DNA from: a bacterium | GTDB taxonomy: Bacteria; Planctomycetota; Planctomycetia; Pirellulales; Pirellulaceae | DNA: 64,000 bases | NCBI GenBank assembly: GCA_016124445.1 | Contig: WGNR01000020.1 | Location: forward strand, 124,001 to 188,000 | Direction of reading: 5' to 3' | In this document: one piece after another, positions 63,801 to 64,000 of the stretch | Layout of the letters: each line of letters starts with the position of its first letter | How positions within the stretch are numbered: position 1 is the stretch's first letter | The notes under the pieces: generated by a model | Told to the model about the DNA's origin: nothing | The model's database searches: none | The model's input: the letters and a program-made list of their open reading frames with translations, nothing else | Made by a program: the position numbers and the translations under genes

Positions 63801-63991
63801 CTCGATTTGTCGTCCCACCTTAGATCGGCTTTGCGGGCTTGCGCATCGGGGCCATGACATTGGTAGCAGTGCTGGGCGAGGATTGGCTGAACGTCCCGGG
63901 CAAAGTCGACCTGAGACTCATCCCCCATCAGCGCAGCGGAAAAGAGAAGCACGCATGCAAGGGGAGAGAGATACCGAATTGGCCGAAGCAA
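60896..63991 (-). CDS. Cytochrome-domain PSCyt1/DUF1549/DUF1553 protein with LamG-like domain
   Basis: The 1031-residue protein has a signal peptide (LSPLACVLLFSAALMG). Next is an N-terminal planctomycete cytochrome domain with a CxxCH haem motif (AQHCYQCHGPDAQARK). DUF1549 follows (EHFAREWFDLARYADTHGYTID, LACAQCHDHKFDP with a second CxxCH). A central LamG-like beta sandwich lies at about 430-600 (VSAWLYPTIDRRQTLYEYDSADG, AWHHLAFAID). DUF1553 closes it (WQHYFGTGLVETVGDFGTRG, RSRTNTPMQALVLLNDVTF). This combination is characteristic of planctomycetes and is thought to act on polysaccharide or other polymers. The start (TTG, 63,991) is near the window edge and could lie farther upstream. Confidence 0.93.
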   Translation of the reverse strand: MLRPIRYLSPLACVLLFSAALMGDESQVDFARDVQPILAQHCYQCHGPDAQARKADLRWDDKSSAMRQVTPGQPRESELYRRLISSDPDVRMPPSTAEHQPSLTEIATIRRWIEQGAPWKQHWSLLPMHAPALPEVKLKDWPRGEIDFFTLAQMEAHGATPAEPASKYAWLRRVTFDLTGLPPTKQEIERYLADQSPHADKKVIQRLLASPSYGEHFAREWFDLARYADTHGYTIDSHRDMWRYREWVIDALNDNMPFDQFTIEQLAGDLLPNPTIEQLTATGFHRNVPVMDEDGVIAEEYRHAYVIDRVNTTGTVWLGMTLACAQCHDHKFDPISQRDFYQLAAYFDNIDEKGTDGRSSNAIPVIKSPTKTQQKQSHDLQQKLATIESEIEGLVTSIQPREMARWESDARREGRDAVVAETNLLANLDCGQLPLEHEAVALEGDALLVDGKVGQALVGNGDVCFRLKIDLPKAISVSAWLYPTIDRRQTLYEYDSADGNRIELSQTGSSFTLAITKPDNVTTSYTAMANAWETNAWHHLAFAIDLQKPQDARLWIGGQRLNWSEPKTENVANDLLMATTTEPGQRLLAARGLIDEVRIDSRIWSDEEAAILAGSDPMAKLLAIPPKQRSEEDVAKLKAYYLRATNPEFSRLEVSRAKTNRQIEHLQSQFPETMVMRERDEPRVSHIRVRGAWDQLGEEVQPGLPMQLFNVVPEEKPNRLQLAHWLVDKRNPLTARVVVNRYWQHYFGTGLVETVGDFGTRGALPSHPKLLDYLASELIASGWDVKYLQQLIVSSNTYRQSSYVGRDAYDVDPQNLLLARGPRLRLSAEEIRDQALAASGLLRSEIGGPSVSPYQPPGLWKEISKGEGFSAERYVQDHGNRLYRRSLYTYWKRSCPPPSMRAFDAPNREVCIAQRSRTNTPMQALVLLNDVTFIEAAKVLANDVLQKYGDDREAAIREAFLRVVSRPIEQDELALLLPLYRKQETKFANDQRAMEYFLREGETEVTPSPELAAMTVVCQTILNLDEAVTSP

Positions 63992-64000
63992 CTTGCCAAG

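Noticed and set aside
1..64000. CRISPR arrays, rRNA and tRNA genes
   Set aside because: No spaced direct repeats and no conserved RNA-gene segments were seen on either strand by eye; a covariance-model search would be decisive.

Overview
The window is a chromosomal segment of a planctomycete, most likely a Pirellulaceae-type marine bacterium. The evidence is the gene content: three DUF1559 proteins with type-IV-pilin-like N-termini, a cytochrome-domain DUF1549/DUF1553 protein next to a DUF1501 protein, two formylglycine sulfatases, a Lpg1974-like outer membrane protein, and many secreted proteins of unknown function that are typical of this phylum. No rRNA, tRNA or CRISPR array was seen.

Layout. 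1-16,150 is dense core-like sequence: a truncated TPR-like secreted protein, a DUF2237 protein, HEAT-like proteins, an EEP-family hydrolase, a UGT-type glycosyltransferase, a PolB-like 3'-5' exonuclease, peptidase T, a GT2-like protein, a DNA-binding protein resembling RNA polymerase alpha-CTD and sigma region 4, a flavin monooxygenase and two convergent sulfatases. 16,373-31,000 is an accessory, partly decayed stretch. It opens with a wrecked tyrosine recombinase, then carries a CheB-CheR-PAS / histidine kinase / LuxR-type regulator operon, two outer membrane proteins, a C39-type peptidase and a small Gly/Ser/Asn-rich secreted protein. It ends in a gene-poor zone holding a frameshifted response regulator and a fragment of a second CheB-CheR protein. 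31,300-45,500 returns to core genes: ArsR regulator, DUF2254 membrane protein, an OpuB/EgtU-type ABC importer, a methyltransferase, a squalene-cyclase-like repeat protein, a solitary groES, a base-excision glycosylase, a CPBP protease, gyrA and a sugar-nucleotide reductase. 45,900-48,700 has two near-identical DUF1559 genes around a small lipoprotein. 48,800-53,500 (minus strand) holds rpmA, obg, coaX, a secreted protein and nadA. 53,859-56,944 is a FabZ-ACP-FabZ-FabF cluster. The end carries a YbaY-like secreted protein, a third DUF1559 gene and the DUF1501 / DUF1549-DUF1553 pair.

The most interesting system is at 25,365-27,830. A FapF-like outer membrane barrel and a FapD-like C39 peptidase lie together, and a convergent gene encodes a secreted Gly/Ser/Asn-rich protein carrying a double-glycine-like segment. 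These are the key parts of a Fap-type functional amyloid secretion pathway, which is best described in Pseudomonas and other Proteobacteria. The assignment rests on sequence features and gene context only. Many start codons are inferred from ribosome binding sites and signal peptides.
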